Shown piece by piece: positions 28,600-37,409 of a stretch of 40,055 nucleotides of DNA. Each line of letters opens with the position of its first letter. The stretch's first letter is position 1. The stretch covers positions 1 to 40,055 of the forward strand of contig JAAZFJ010000215.1 of the NCBI GenBank assembly GCA_012511795.1, in the 5' to 3' direction. The stretch is from Syntrophomonadaceae bacterium. GTDB lineage: Bacteria; Bacillota; Syntrophomonadia; Syntrophomonadales; Syntrophomonadaceae. The notes under the pieces were generated by a model. It did no database searches. It saw nothing but the letters and a program-made list of their open reading frames with translations, and was not told the DNA's origin. Both the position numbers and the translations under genes were made by a program.

Positions 28600-29388
28600 T
28601 TAATTTTGTTTTTGTAACTCAGAGAGCAAATATTCATTTAAAATTTTGATATAAGTACCTTTCATACCTAAAGACCTTGACTCAATCACATTGGCACTTT
28701 CAAATTTACGTAGTGCACTTACGATCACAGAGCGTGTGATACCAACTTTATCCGCAATACGGCTGGCAATCAGCAAACCTTCTTTACCATTTAATTCGGC
28801 CATAATATGTTCGATTGCTTCTCTTTCTGAATAAGAAAGGGTGGCCAGTGCAATTTGCACAGAAGCTTTTTTCCTGGCTTCTTCTTCGATTCTTTCCGAA
28901 CGCATTCGCATAATTTCATTGGCAACCACGATGGCTCCGTATTCCGCCAGCACTATTTCTTCATCGGTAAATTCTTTGTTTTCACGCATGAGGATCAATG
29001 TTCCAACCCTTCTGGCTCCGCCAAAAACCGGAGTTATTGACCAGATCCTGGTGGAACAATCGCAGGTAACATTATCAGGGTTGAAGAAACATTTGCGGCC
29101 TTCTTCAAGAGTGAAATTGGTTTTGGTCTCTTGTAAATTACTGAGTTCCTGATTAAAGCTTTCCGGGAATCTTTCCGCATGATTCATAAGGTCTTCAACT
29201 GCACTGCATGTTGCCTCTTCATTAAATGCATATCCGCCGATTTGACCTCTCCGGCCCACAATAAATACACTGCACTCCAAATTCTCAGACAGAACCTGAG
29301 CCATTTCATAATAATCAACTGCGGATTGACCAATTTTTTTCAGTATTTTGTTTATGGCCCTAGATTTTTCCAATAAACTTTTTCCCAT
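28600..29388 (-). CDS. codY: GTP-sensing transcriptional pleiotropic repressor CodY
   Basis: C-terminal wHTH EGLLIASRIADKVGITRSVIVSALRKFESANVIESRSLGMKGTYIKILN is near-canonical. AGGAGG RBS before ATG 29388. Confidence 0.97.
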   Translation of the reverse strand: MGKSLLEKSRAINKILKKIGQSAVDYYEMAQVLSENLECSVFIVGRRGQIGGYAFNEEATCSAVEDLMNHAERFPESFNQELSNLQETKTNFTLEEGRKCFFNPDNVTCDCSTRIWSITPVFGGARRVGTLILMRENKEFTDEEIVLAEYGAIVVANEIMRMRSERIEEEARKKASVQIALATLSYSEREAIEHIMAELNGKEGLLIASRIADKVGITRSVIVSALRKFESANVIESRSLGMKGTYIKILNEYLLSELQKQN

Positions 29389-29399
29389 CAAAAAACCTC

Positions 29400-30800
29400 C
29401 TACAATATATATCTGCTCAGATCATCATCTTCAACAATGGATTTCAATTTTTCTTTCACATAATTAAGGTCAATTATGATTTCCTGTCCCTGCATTTCCG
29501 GTGAATCAAAAAGCAGATCTTCCAAAACTTTCTCCATAATTGTGTGCAAACGGCGTGCTCCGATATTCTCTGTTTTTGCGTTTACATCAAAGGCCATTTG
29601 AGCCAAATAGTCGATTGATTCTTCATTAAAGGTAATTTTGACTTTTTCAGTAGCCAGTAATGCAGTGTATTGTTTGATCAAAGAATTATTGGGTTCCTTA
29701 AGTATCCTTTTCAAATCCTCTTTGTTCAAACTTTCCAATTCCACTCTTATAGGAAATCTACCCTGCAGTTCAGGAATTAAATCTGAAGGCTTACTTACAT
29801 GGAAGGCTCCTGCTGCAATAAATAAGATATGGTCTGTTTTAACCGGACCATATTTAGTCATAACAGTTGCACCTTCTATAATCGGCAGGATATCTCTTTG
29901 TACTCCGCCCCTTGAGACATCAGGCCCGTAAGAACTATCCCGGCTGGCAATCTTATCGATTTCATCCAGAAACACGATGCCGTCTTCTTCCGCTCGTTTT
30001 ATGGCGATTCTGTTCACTTCATCCATATCGATTAAAAGCTGGGCTTCCTCATTGGTTAGAATCTTTCTTGCCTCGGAGACTGTTACTCTGCGCTTTTTCT
30101 TTTTTTTGGGCACCATATTACCAAACATATCCCTAAGATTAATGCCCATCTCTTCCACTCCAGAGCCTGAAATAATCTCCATAAATGAAGTATTTTTCTC
30201 TTCCACATCTATTTCAATTATTTCATCTTCCAATTCAAGGCGTTTTACTTTTTGTTTCACGATCTCCCTTTTTTGCAAAATTGCTTGGGCATTTAAATCA
30301 TATTCATCTTCATCTCTTTGTTCCGTTTCAACATTATGACCAAGCAGTAATTCCCAAGGATTTTTGGCTACTTTCTTTTTTTTGGGCAGGGGAACTATGT
30401 AACTTGCTATTCTTTCCTCGGCCAAATCTCTCCCTTTACTTTCCACCTCCTCGTATTTCTCCATTTTCACCAGACGAATTGAAGTCTCAATCAAATCGCG
30501 TATCATGGAATCAACATCCCGGCCAACATAACCTACCTCTGTAAATTTACTGGCCTCCACTTTTATAAAAGGCGCCTTAACCAATTTTGCCAGGCGGCGC
30601 GCAATTTCAGTTTTACCTACTCCAGTCGGGCCTATCATAATAATGTTTTTGGGGTATATTTCATCCCGCACATCTTCCGGCAGCAGTTTTCTGCGGTAGC
30701 GATTTCTGAGTGCAATTGCAACAGCCTTTTTAGCTGCCTGTTGACCAATAATATGTTTGCCCAGTTCTTTAACAACTTCCTTAGGTGTAATGTTATACAT
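29400..30800 (-). CDS. hslU: ATP-dependent protease ATPase subunit HslU (ClpY)
   Basis: [36 protein letters not shown], Walker [30 protein letters not shown]. Confidence 0.97.
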   Translation of the reverse strand: MYNITPKEVVKELGKHIIGQQAAKKAVAIALRNRYRRKLLPEDVRDEIYPKNIIMIGPTGVGKTEIARRLAKLVKAPFIKVEASKFTEVGYVGRDVDSMIRDLIETSIRLVKMEKYEEVESKGRDLAEERIASYIVPLPKKKKVAKNPWELLLGHNVETEQRDEDEYDLNAQAILQKREIVKQKVKRLELEDEIIEIDVEEKNTSFMEIISGSGVEEMGINLRDMFGNMVPKKKKKRRVTVSEARKILTNEEAQLLIDMDEVNRIAIKRAEEDGIVFLDEIDKIASRDSSYGPDVSRGGVQRDILPIIEGATVMTKYGPVKTDHILFIAAGAFHVSKPSDLIPELQGRFPIRVELESLNKEDLKRILKEPNNSLIKQYTALLATEKVKITFNEESIDYLAQMAFDVNAKTENIGARRLHTIMEKVLEDLLFDSPEMQGQEIIIDLNYVKEKLKSIVEDDDLSRYIL

Positions 30801-31353
30801 GGCGATCCTCCCAGCGGCCAGCTTCGATCACTTCCATGGTGATATGATCATTGGTATAAATACATATTTCTGCAGCTATTTTAAGTGCTTCGCGAGCAAT
30901 TTGCCGGGCCGGCATATCAGTAAACTTGTAAAGAGATTTTGCTGCTGCAAGGGCGTATGAACCGCCTGAACCAATGGCAGTAATAGCATCATCAGGCTCG
31001 ATTACTTCTCCGGTACCGGATATGAGGAACATTTTTTCTCTGTCAGCAACAATAAGCAGCGCTTCCAACCGCTGCATTGTCCTGTCTGTTCTCCAATCCT
31101 TGGCCATATCTACTGCTGCTTTGGTAAGATTGCCCCCTGATTGTTTTAGTTTTTCTTCAAATCTGGCAAATAAAGTAAAGGCATCAGCAACAGCACCGGC
31201 AAAACCAGCTATCACTTTGCCTTCATATAATCTTCTAATTTTTGTGGCATTATGTTTCATGATGGTGTTCTGGCCAAATGTTACCTGCCCATCTCCGGCT
31301 ATAGCAGTCTCATTATCTTTCCTAACAGCTACGATTGTGGTTCCTTGAAACAT
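30793..31353 (-). CDS. hslV: ATP-dependent protease peptidase subunit HslV (ClpQ)
   Basis: [58 protein letters not shown]. Confidence 0.97.
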   Translation of the reverse strand: MFQGTTIVAVRKDNETAIAGDGQVTFGQNTIMKHNATKIRRLYEGKVIAGFAGAVADAFTLFARFEEKLKQSGGNLTKAAVDMAKDWRTDRTMQRLEALLIVADREKMFLISGTGEVIEPDDAITAIGSGGSYALAAAKSLYKFTDMPARQIAREALKIAAEICIYTNDHITMEVIEAGRWEDRHV

Positions 31354-31355
31354 AA

Positions 31356-32270
31356 TTACCTCCTGGGATGTGTATTATTATATATATTTTTGATATTTTC
31401 TCTGGTTAAATGAGTATAGATTTGCGTGGTGGATAGTTTCACATGTCCCAATAACTCTTGTACTGCCCTTAAATCTGCACCGTTATTTAATAAATGTGTG
31501 GCAAAAGAATGCCTTAATGTGTGGGGGCTGATTTTCTGATTTAATGATATTTCCTTTACATATTTATTAAGTACATTTCTAACCCCTCTGTTTGATAGCC
31601 GACCGCCAAACCTATTTAAAAAGACAGCCTCTTCCTCACTGTCTTCTCCCTGCTTGATCAAAAATGGCCTGCTTTTCCTTAGATAAAGCTCCAACGCTGC
31701 TTTGGCCTTATGCCCCAGCGGTATTAACCGATCTTTACCGCCCTTACCGGTTACCTTTATATACTCTTCAGCAAAATCCAAATCTTTTAAATTCAACCCG
31801 GTCAGTTCACTGACTCTGATACCAGAAGAGTATAGGGTTTCCATTATTGCTTTATCTCTTATACTATTTGGATTTTTTAAATCCGGCGCTTTCATTAATA
31901 AATCGATTTCCTGGTTATATAAAAACTTGGGCAGCTTCTTTTCTTGTTTTGGTGTAGATACTGCCGCAATAGGGTTATCGCTTAAAATATTCTGCCGACA
32001 TAAATACTTGACATAGGACCTTAAAGCAGCCAGCTTTCTCGCTGCTGTTGCTTTACTTTGGCCTTTATTCTGAATACTGGCCAGATATTCACGGACCGAC
32101 TTGTGGTCAATCAAATCATTGGTCATTTGTTCAAAAGGCAGGTTTTCTTTTGCCGCCAGAAATTGAAAATACTGCATTAAGTCTGTTTTATAATTGGAGA
32201 TGGTAAATTTCGACGCATTTTTTTCCACTCGCATATGGTTCAGAAAGCTCTCAATATCCCGAAACAGCAT
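31356..32270 (-). CDS. xerC: Tyrosine recombinase XerC-type (CodV)
   Basis: [59 protein letters not shown]; codY-hslUV-xerC-trmFO-topA synteny. Confidence 0.93.
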   Translation of the reverse strand: MLFRDIESFLNHMRVEKNASKFTISNYKTDLMQYFQFLAAKENLPFEQMTNDLIDHKSVREYLASIQNKGQSKATAARKLAALRSYVKYLCRQNILSDNPIAAVSTPKQEKKLPKFLYNQEIDLLMKAPDLKNPNSIRDKAIMETLYSSGIRVSELTGLNLKDLDFAEEYIKVTGKGGKDRLIPLGHKAKAALELYLRKSRPFLIKQGEDSEEEAVFLNRFGGRLSNRGVRNVLNKYVKEISLNQKISPHTLRHSFATHLLNNGADLRAVQELLGHVKLSTTQIYTHLTRENIKNIYNNTHPRR

Positions 32271-32315
32271 ATTTTCCACACTCCTGTTAAAAATGCTAGC
32301 ATAATATGCATTATT

Positions 32316-33632
32316 TTACAACAACTCCATAAACAATTCTGAATATTTGTTAAGCTCTGCCAATGCTCTTTCCGTATATGCTTCGTAACGTTGCACTTTG
32401 TTTCTGATTCGCTGGTTCAGCGGAGGGAGTAATCCAAAATTGGCGTTTACCGGTTGAAAATTTTTGGCATTGGAATGAGTAATGAAATCAATCAAAGCAC
32501 CCAGCATAGTATTAGCTGAAAGAATTACCGGTTCTCTGCCCTTTACCAGGTTCACCACATTGATACCAGTAACTATTCCAGTGGCTGCAGACTCCATGTA
32601 TCCTTCCACACCGGTAATCTGCCCGGCAAAAAAGACCCGTTCATTGCCTTTGAACTGCAGAGTGGGTTTCAGTATATTGGGACTATTAATATAAGTATTA
32701 CGATGCATTGCCCCGTAACGAACAAATTCCGCATTTTTAAGGGCCGGTATCAGGCGGAGTATCCGATCCTGTTCTCCCCAGCGCAGCCGGGTTTGAAATC
32801 CTACCAGACCATAAATTTGTCCTGCTTGATCTTCCTGACGTAACTGCAAGACTGCATAGGCAAGGTCATCTCCATCGGGACCGGTGAGACCTACCGGCCG
32901 CATAGGTCCGTAACATAAAGTATCTTTCCCTCGTCTGGCCATGATTTCGATTGGCATGCAGCCGCTGAAAAATAAGTTTTTATCTATGCTGTGCCCTTCT
33001 TTAATATCCGCATCAATCAGGTTATCATAAAACTCCTGATATTCAGCCTTACTTAACGGACAGTTATAATAGTCATCTGTTCCTTTTCCATATCGGGAAG
33101 CTTTAAAAGCCTTAGTTTTATCAATACTTTCTTCCGTTACACTGGGAGCTATGGCATCAAAAAAATACAGGTTGTCTTCACCGCCCAGCAAAGCTATTTG
33201 CCGACTCAGAGCCTCTGAGGTCAGGGGCCCGGTTGCAATGATGCTGATTTCATCTTTAGGAATGCTGGTTACTTCCTGTCGATTTATGCGAATATTGGGA
33301 TGGCTGGTTATTTTAGCAGTTACCAGTTCGGCAAATACATTTCTGTCTACCGCCAAAGCGGAACCGGCAGGGACTCTGGCTTTATCTGCGCACCAAAGTA
33401 AAAGAGAACCAAAAGTCTTCATTTCTTTTTTCAGCAATCCCTGTGCAGTATTTTCCAATTCTGATTTCAAGGAATTGCTGCAAACAAGCTCAGCCAAATT
33501 ACTGGTCTGATGGACCGGGGTCGTTTTTTCAGGCCGCATTTCCCATAAATCCACTTCAATACCTGAAGAAGCGATTCGGTATGCAGCTTCACAGCCAGCC
33601 AATCCTCCTCCAAGAACATTAACCTTCTTCAA
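32316..33632 (-). CDS. trmFO: Methylenetetrahydrofolate-tRNA-(uracil-5-)-methyltransferase
   Basis: VNVLGGGLAGCEAAYRIASSGIEVDLWEMRPEKTTPVHQTSNLAELVCSNSLKS. The ORF is open to 33689, but TTG 33632 (LKKVNVLGGG) with GGGGA upstream fits the family N-terminus. Confidence 0.95.
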   Translation of the reverse strand: MKKVNVLGGGLAGCEAAYRIASSGIEVDLWEMRPEKTTPVHQTSNLAELVCSNSLKSELENTAQGLLKKEMKTFGSLLLWCADKARVPAGSALAVDRNVFAELVTAKITSHPNIRINRQEVTSIPKDEISIIATGPLTSEALSRQIALLGGEDNLYFFDAIAPSVTEESIDKTKAFKASRYGKGTDDYYNCPLSKAEYQEFYDNLIDADIKEGHSIDKNLFFSGCMPIEIMARRGKDTLCYGPMRPVGLTGPDGDDLAYAVLQLRQEDQAGQIYGLVGFQTRLRWGEQDRILRLIPALKNAEFVRYGAMHRNTYINSPNILKPTLQFKGNERVFFAGQITGVEGYMESAATGIVTGINVVNLVKGREPVILSANTMLGALIDFITHSNAKNFQPVNANFGLLPPLNQRIRNKVQRYEAYTERALAELNKYSELFMELL

Positions 33633-35709
33633 GATCGGTCCCCATTTCCGGTTTATATTTACATTCCTTATTTTGGCAGATAATTTCATTTACCTTTGTC
33701 TTATGTGGCCGTTCCACAAGGGCATCGCCACATTTAGGGCATTTCTCACCAGTTGGCTTGTTCCAGGATCTGAAAGAGCATTCAGGATATCCTTTACAGC
33801 CGAAAAATTGCCTGCCTTTTTTAGATTTAAGAGCAATTACCGACTTCCCGCATTGTGGGCATGCTACACCTGTATCCTCATTGATCGATTCGGTATGCCT
33901 GCATTCCGGAAAGCCTGAACAAGCCAGAAACTTGCCAAACCTGCCATGTTTTATGAGCAGAGGTTGACCACATAAAGGGCAGTCTTTGCCAGCCTCTTCG
34001 TCTTTGATTTCAATCTTTTCCACCACTTCCATGGCCTTGGCCAAATCCACTTCAAAAGGCTGATAAAACTCTTTTATTACGGCTTTCCAATCCATTTCAC
34101 CGTCTTCTATCTGATCTAATTCTTCTTCCATTTTGGCAGTAAACTCTACCTCCAGTATGTTGCCAAAATACTGTCTCAGCAGATCTGTTACAATAAATCC
34201 TAATTCAGTAGGCACAAATTGCTTATTTTGCCTCTCTACATAATAGCGTTTTATAATAGTATCGATAATAGGTGCATAAGTACTTGGTCTGCCAATATTT
34301 TTTTCTTCCAGTAATTTGACCAGGCTGGCTTCGGTGAATCGCGGGGGCGGCTGGGTAAAATGCTGCTGAGAATCAATTTCGATCAACTTCAGGGTTTGCC
34401 CCTTTTTTAATTCTGGAATAGCGTTTTTAACTTCTTCTTCTTCAGAATCATTATATACTTTTTTATATCCTATGAATTTAATGGTGGAGGAAGTTGCTTT
34501 AAGCCCGTATACTCCTGCTTTAATATCAACTGTTTTGGTATCATAAACAGCAGCTGTCATTTGGCTGGCAACAAATCTGTCCCAAATCAGTTTATATAAA
34601 CGATACTGGTCACGGGTTAAAAATGCTTTGATTTTTTCCGGATTGCGAAAAACCGATGTTGGGCGAATGGCCTCATGAGCATCCTGGGCACCTTTTTTAT
34701 TGGTATAAAGATTTGGGGTATCAGGTACATATTTGGGACCATAGGTCTGCTTAATATAATCCAGGGCTTCCTCCTGGGCAGAGTGTGAAATCCGAGTGGA
34801 ATCTGTTCTTAAATAAGTAATTAATCCTATGGTTCCTTCGGGTCCCACAGCCAGACCTTCATATAATTCCTGGGCGACTTTCATGGTTCTTTTGGAATAG
34901 AAGTTAAGGCGTTTAGATGCCTCCTGCTGAAGTGTGCTGGTAATAAAAGGCGGATTAGCCTTGCGCCTTTTATCTTTGCTGTCAATTTTTTCTACCGTAA
35001 ACTGGCTTTCCTTTAGGTTTTCCTCAATAATATCTTTCTCATCACCATGATGTATTTCGATCTTTTTATTATTGAAAGAGGTGAGCCTTGCTGTAAACTG
35101 TTGTTTGCCATCTGCCAGAACGACTTCCACAGTCCAATACTCTACAGGAACAAAAGCATTGATCTCCCGTTCCCTTTCACAGATAATACGTACTACAACT
35201 GACTGAACACGTCCGGCGCTCAGCCCTTTACGGACTTTGCTCCATAAGAGAGGGCTCAGATTATAGCCCACCAAACGGTCAAGAATTCTTCTGGTCTGCT
35301 GAGCATTAACTCTATCAACATCTATATTACGTGAATGCTTTATGGCTTTTTTAACAGCATCTTTGGTAATTTCATTAAACTCAATGCGGCATTTAGCATC
35401 AGGCGATATTTTAATGGCATTTTGCAGATGCCAGGCAATTGCTTCCCCTTCCCGGTCCGGGTCTGTTGCCAGAAGTACTTTGGAAGCTTTTTGCGATTCA
35501 TCTTTAATTTCTTTTAAGAGGTCGCCTTTGCCCCTGATGGTTATATACTGCGGCTCAAAATTATTTTCAATATCTATTCCCAGCTTACTCTTGGGTAAAT
35601 CTTTTATATGTCCTACAGAAGCTTTAACTTTATACCCTTTGCCTAAAAATTTTTCCAATGTTTTGGCCTTGGCTGCCGATTCAACAATAACCAGTGTTGG
35701 TCCTGCCAA
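33619..35709 (-). CDS. topA: DNA topoisomerase I
   Basis: LVIVESAAKAKTLEKFLGKGYKVKASVGHIKDLP, three C-terminal C4 zinc ribbons. TTG 35709 (MAGPTLVIVES) favoured over GTG 35718, which lies inside the AGAGGTG RBS. Confidence 0.96.
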   Translation of the reverse strand: MAGPTLVIVESAAKAKTLEKFLGKGYKVKASVGHIKDLPKSKLGIDIENNFEPQYITIRGKGDLLKEIKDESQKASKVLLATDPDREGEAIAWHLQNAIKISPDAKCRIEFNEITKDAVKKAIKHSRNIDVDRVNAQQTRRILDRLVGYNLSPLLWSKVRKGLSAGRVQSVVVRIICEREREINAFVPVEYWTVEVVLADGKQQFTARLTSFNNKKIEIHHGDEKDIIEENLKESQFTVEKIDSKDKRRKANPPFITSTLQQEASKRLNFYSKRTMKVAQELYEGLAVGPEGTIGLITYLRTDSTRISHSAQEEALDYIKQTYGPKYVPDTPNLYTNKKGAQDAHEAIRPTSVFRNPEKIKAFLTRDQYRLYKLIWDRFVASQMTAAVYDTKTVDIKAGVYGLKATSSTIKFIGYKKVYNDSEEEEVKNAIPELKKGQTLKLIEIDSQQHFTQPPPRFTEASLVKLLEEKNIGRPSTYAPIIDTIIKRYYVERQNKQFVPTELGFIVTDLLRQYFGNILEVEFTAKMEEELDQIEDGEMDWKAVIKEFYQPFEVDLAKAMEVVEKIEIKDEEAGKDCPLCGQPLLIKHGRFGKFLACSGFPECRHTESINEDTGVACPQCGKSVIALKSKKGRQFFGCKGYPECSFRSWNKPTGEKCPKCGDALVERPHKTKVNEIICQNKECKYKPEMGTDLEEG

Positions 35710-35735
35710 ACAAATCACCTCTTTTAGATTAATTA

Positions 35736-36833
35736 TTAAAACATTTTTACATAGCTGTTTCCCGGTAGGGATTTTATTATGCCCTCGAATTCCAGTTTCA
35801 ATAACAGGGTACTGAGAGTTCCAATCTCAAGTCCTGTTTCCTCCAGAATTGAGTCAAAATGCTTGGATTGGGATTCAATACATTCTACAATCATTTCTTC
35901 CTTTTTATCAAGCAATAAAAGCTTCTGCTGTTTAACTTCCTTGAATTCACTTTCATTATTGTATACAAAGTATTCTTCCAATACATCCTCAACCGAGGTA
36001 ATAATCTTAGCTCCCTGTTTGATCAGATTATTAGTACCTGCACTGTTTTTACTATTGATAGGACCTGGAACAGCAAATACGTCCCGGCCTTGTTCCAAGG
36101 CAAAATCTACTGTAATCAGGGCACCGCTCTTTTCCATTGCTTCTATGACCATAACTCCCTTGCTCAACCCGGAAATAATTCTGTTGCGCGCCGGAAAGTT
36201 TCCTGCATCCGGTGGAGTTCTCAGGGGATATTCACTGACTGCCAATCCTGTTTCACATATCTGTTTAAAGATCCTTATGTTTTCCCTGGGGTAAACTACA
36301 TCAAGCCCACTTCCTAAAACAGCTATTGTATGGCCATTTCCCTCCAAGGCCCCTAATTGTGCTTCAGTATCAATCCCGCGAGCCATACCGCTTACTACCG
36401 TAATATTATTTTGTACCAGTTCCAGGCCAAATTTCCTGGAAGCCATTTTTCCATAGGCAGTAGCAATTCGAGAACCAACAACTGCCACACACAAATTTTC
36501 TGTCAGGGAAATATCTCCTATCACATATAAAACATAAGGAGGATTACTGATACTTCGTAATAAAACTGGATAATCACTATCTTCAAAACAAATTACTTGG
36601 ATACCCTTTTGCTGAATTCTTTCCCATTCTTTTAACTGCTCTGGGTTGTGTTTCAAATATAGTATTTCTTTTATAACTTCAGGTGATAAATTAATAGCTT
36701 TCATCTGATCACTATCTGCTTCCAGGCATTTTTCAAAACTACCGAATGCAGACTTGATATGCCAAAGAGTACGATTACCGATCCCTTTTACAGAATGAAG
36801 AGCACAAAGAGCTCTTTTCTCATGGTTATTCAT
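35736..36833 (-). CDS. dprA: DNA processing protein DprA/Smf
   Basis: VAVVGSRIATAYGKMASRKFGLELVQNNITVVSGMARGIDTEAQLGAL...FPARNRIISGLSKGVMVIEAMEKSGALITVDFALEQGRDVFAVPG. Confidence 0.96.
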   Translation of the reverse strand: MNNHEKRALCALHSVKGIGNRTLWHIKSAFGSFEKCLEADSDQMKAINLSPEVIKEILYLKHNPEQLKEWERIQQKGIQVICFEDSDYPVLLRSISNPPYVLYVIGDISLTENLCVAVVGSRIATAYGKMASRKFGLELVQNNITVVSGMARGIDTEAQLGALEGNGHTIAVLGSGLDVVYPRENIRIFKQICETGLAVSEYPLRTPPDAGNFPARNRIISGLSKGVMVIEAMEKSGALITVDFALEQGRDVFAVPGPINSKNSAGTNNLIKQGAKIITSVEDVLEEYFVYNNESEFKEVKQQKLLLLDKKEEMIVECIESQSKHFDSILEETGLEIGTLSTLLLKLEFEGIIKSLPGNSYVKMF

Positions 36834-36899
36834 TATAATTACCTCAAATTATAAAATCTTAAAGTCATTGTTAGCATACATTTTCCTTATATGCAACAA

Positions 36900-36928
36900 T
36901 ATTTTCAGCAGTATACCATTTTTGTCAA
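36900..36928 (-). promoter_or_regulatory. Candidate promoter upstream of the dprA-topA-trmFO-xerC-hslVU-codY cluster
   Basis: Minus strand TTGACA at 36928-36923; -10 ambiguous (AAAATA at 17 nt, or a TATACT box with a weaker -35). Confidence 0.4.
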
Positions 36929-37036
36929 ATAATAACTAAATATTTTTGGTATTATTTGCTTAGCTAATTTAAATTTTGGCGGGAAAAATATATTCAAATA
37001 TAAATCATAAATCAATGTAGAAAGGAAAAGGAGCTT

Positions 37037-37213
37037 ATGTTTTTTGGAATGATGGACCAGAAGAATTCACTTATAAAAAAAGTTATAGGGAATGATAAAA
37101 TCGATCCGGGCTGCTTTAGTTTTATGGAATCCGGTTGGTGGGCCTTACATTCAGCTTTAATAACCGGGGTTTTTTTGCTGGGTTATAAAATGTCTCAGCG
37201 AAATAAAGTTTAA
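37037..37213 (+). CDS. Small predicted membrane protein, 58 aa
   Basis: ATG preceded by AAAGGAAAAGGAGCTT. My translation: MFFGMMDQKNSLIKKVIGNDKIDPGCFSFMESGWWALHSALITGVFLLGYKMSQRNKV; one hydrophobic segment. Below the ORF-track length cutoff. Confidence 0.6.
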   Translation: MFFGMMDQKNSLIKKVIGNDKIDPGCFSFMESGWWALHSALITGVFLLGYKMSQRNKV

Positions 37214-37241
37214 TAAACAATTATTGGAAAGGATCATTTTT

Positions 37242-37409
37242 ATGAGAATTGAACCTGTGTCCTATAATGGTAAAAAAGTAAATATCCCGTTGAGATATGA
37301 TGCTGTTGCTGATGTAGATATATATGAGGAAGTATGGCTCCCATTGGGTGACGATAAAGAAGTTGATTTGTTTAATCTATTAAAACAAGGTCGAATCAGG
37401 AAAGATTAG
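37242..37409 (+). CDS. Small acidic hypothetical protein, 55 aa
   Basis: ATG 37242 with GAAAGGA upstream: MRIEPVSYNGKKVNIPLRYDAVADVDIYEEVWLPLGDDKEVDLFNLLKQGRIRKD. Longer ORF opens at TTG 37224. Confidence 0.55.
   Translation: MRIEPVSYNGKKVNIPLRYDAVADVDIYEEVWLPLGDDKEVDLFNLLKQGRIRKD

Noticed and set aside
30793-31353. HslV N-terminus [10 protein letters not shown] as an unusual propeptide
   Set aside because: Bacillus ClpQ also has a short N-terminal extension before TTI, so this is within family variation.
35342-36294. Plus-strand ORFs 157 aa (35342..35815) and 171 aa (35779..36294)
   Set aside because: Antisense to topA and dprA, which have unmistakable motifs; no independent support.
36930-37036. 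Possible sporulation-sigma (SigE/SigG) promoter upstream of the small plus-strand ORFs
   Set aside because: AT-rich sequence offers several loose matches (for example TCATAAATCA) but none with a convincing -35 and spacing.
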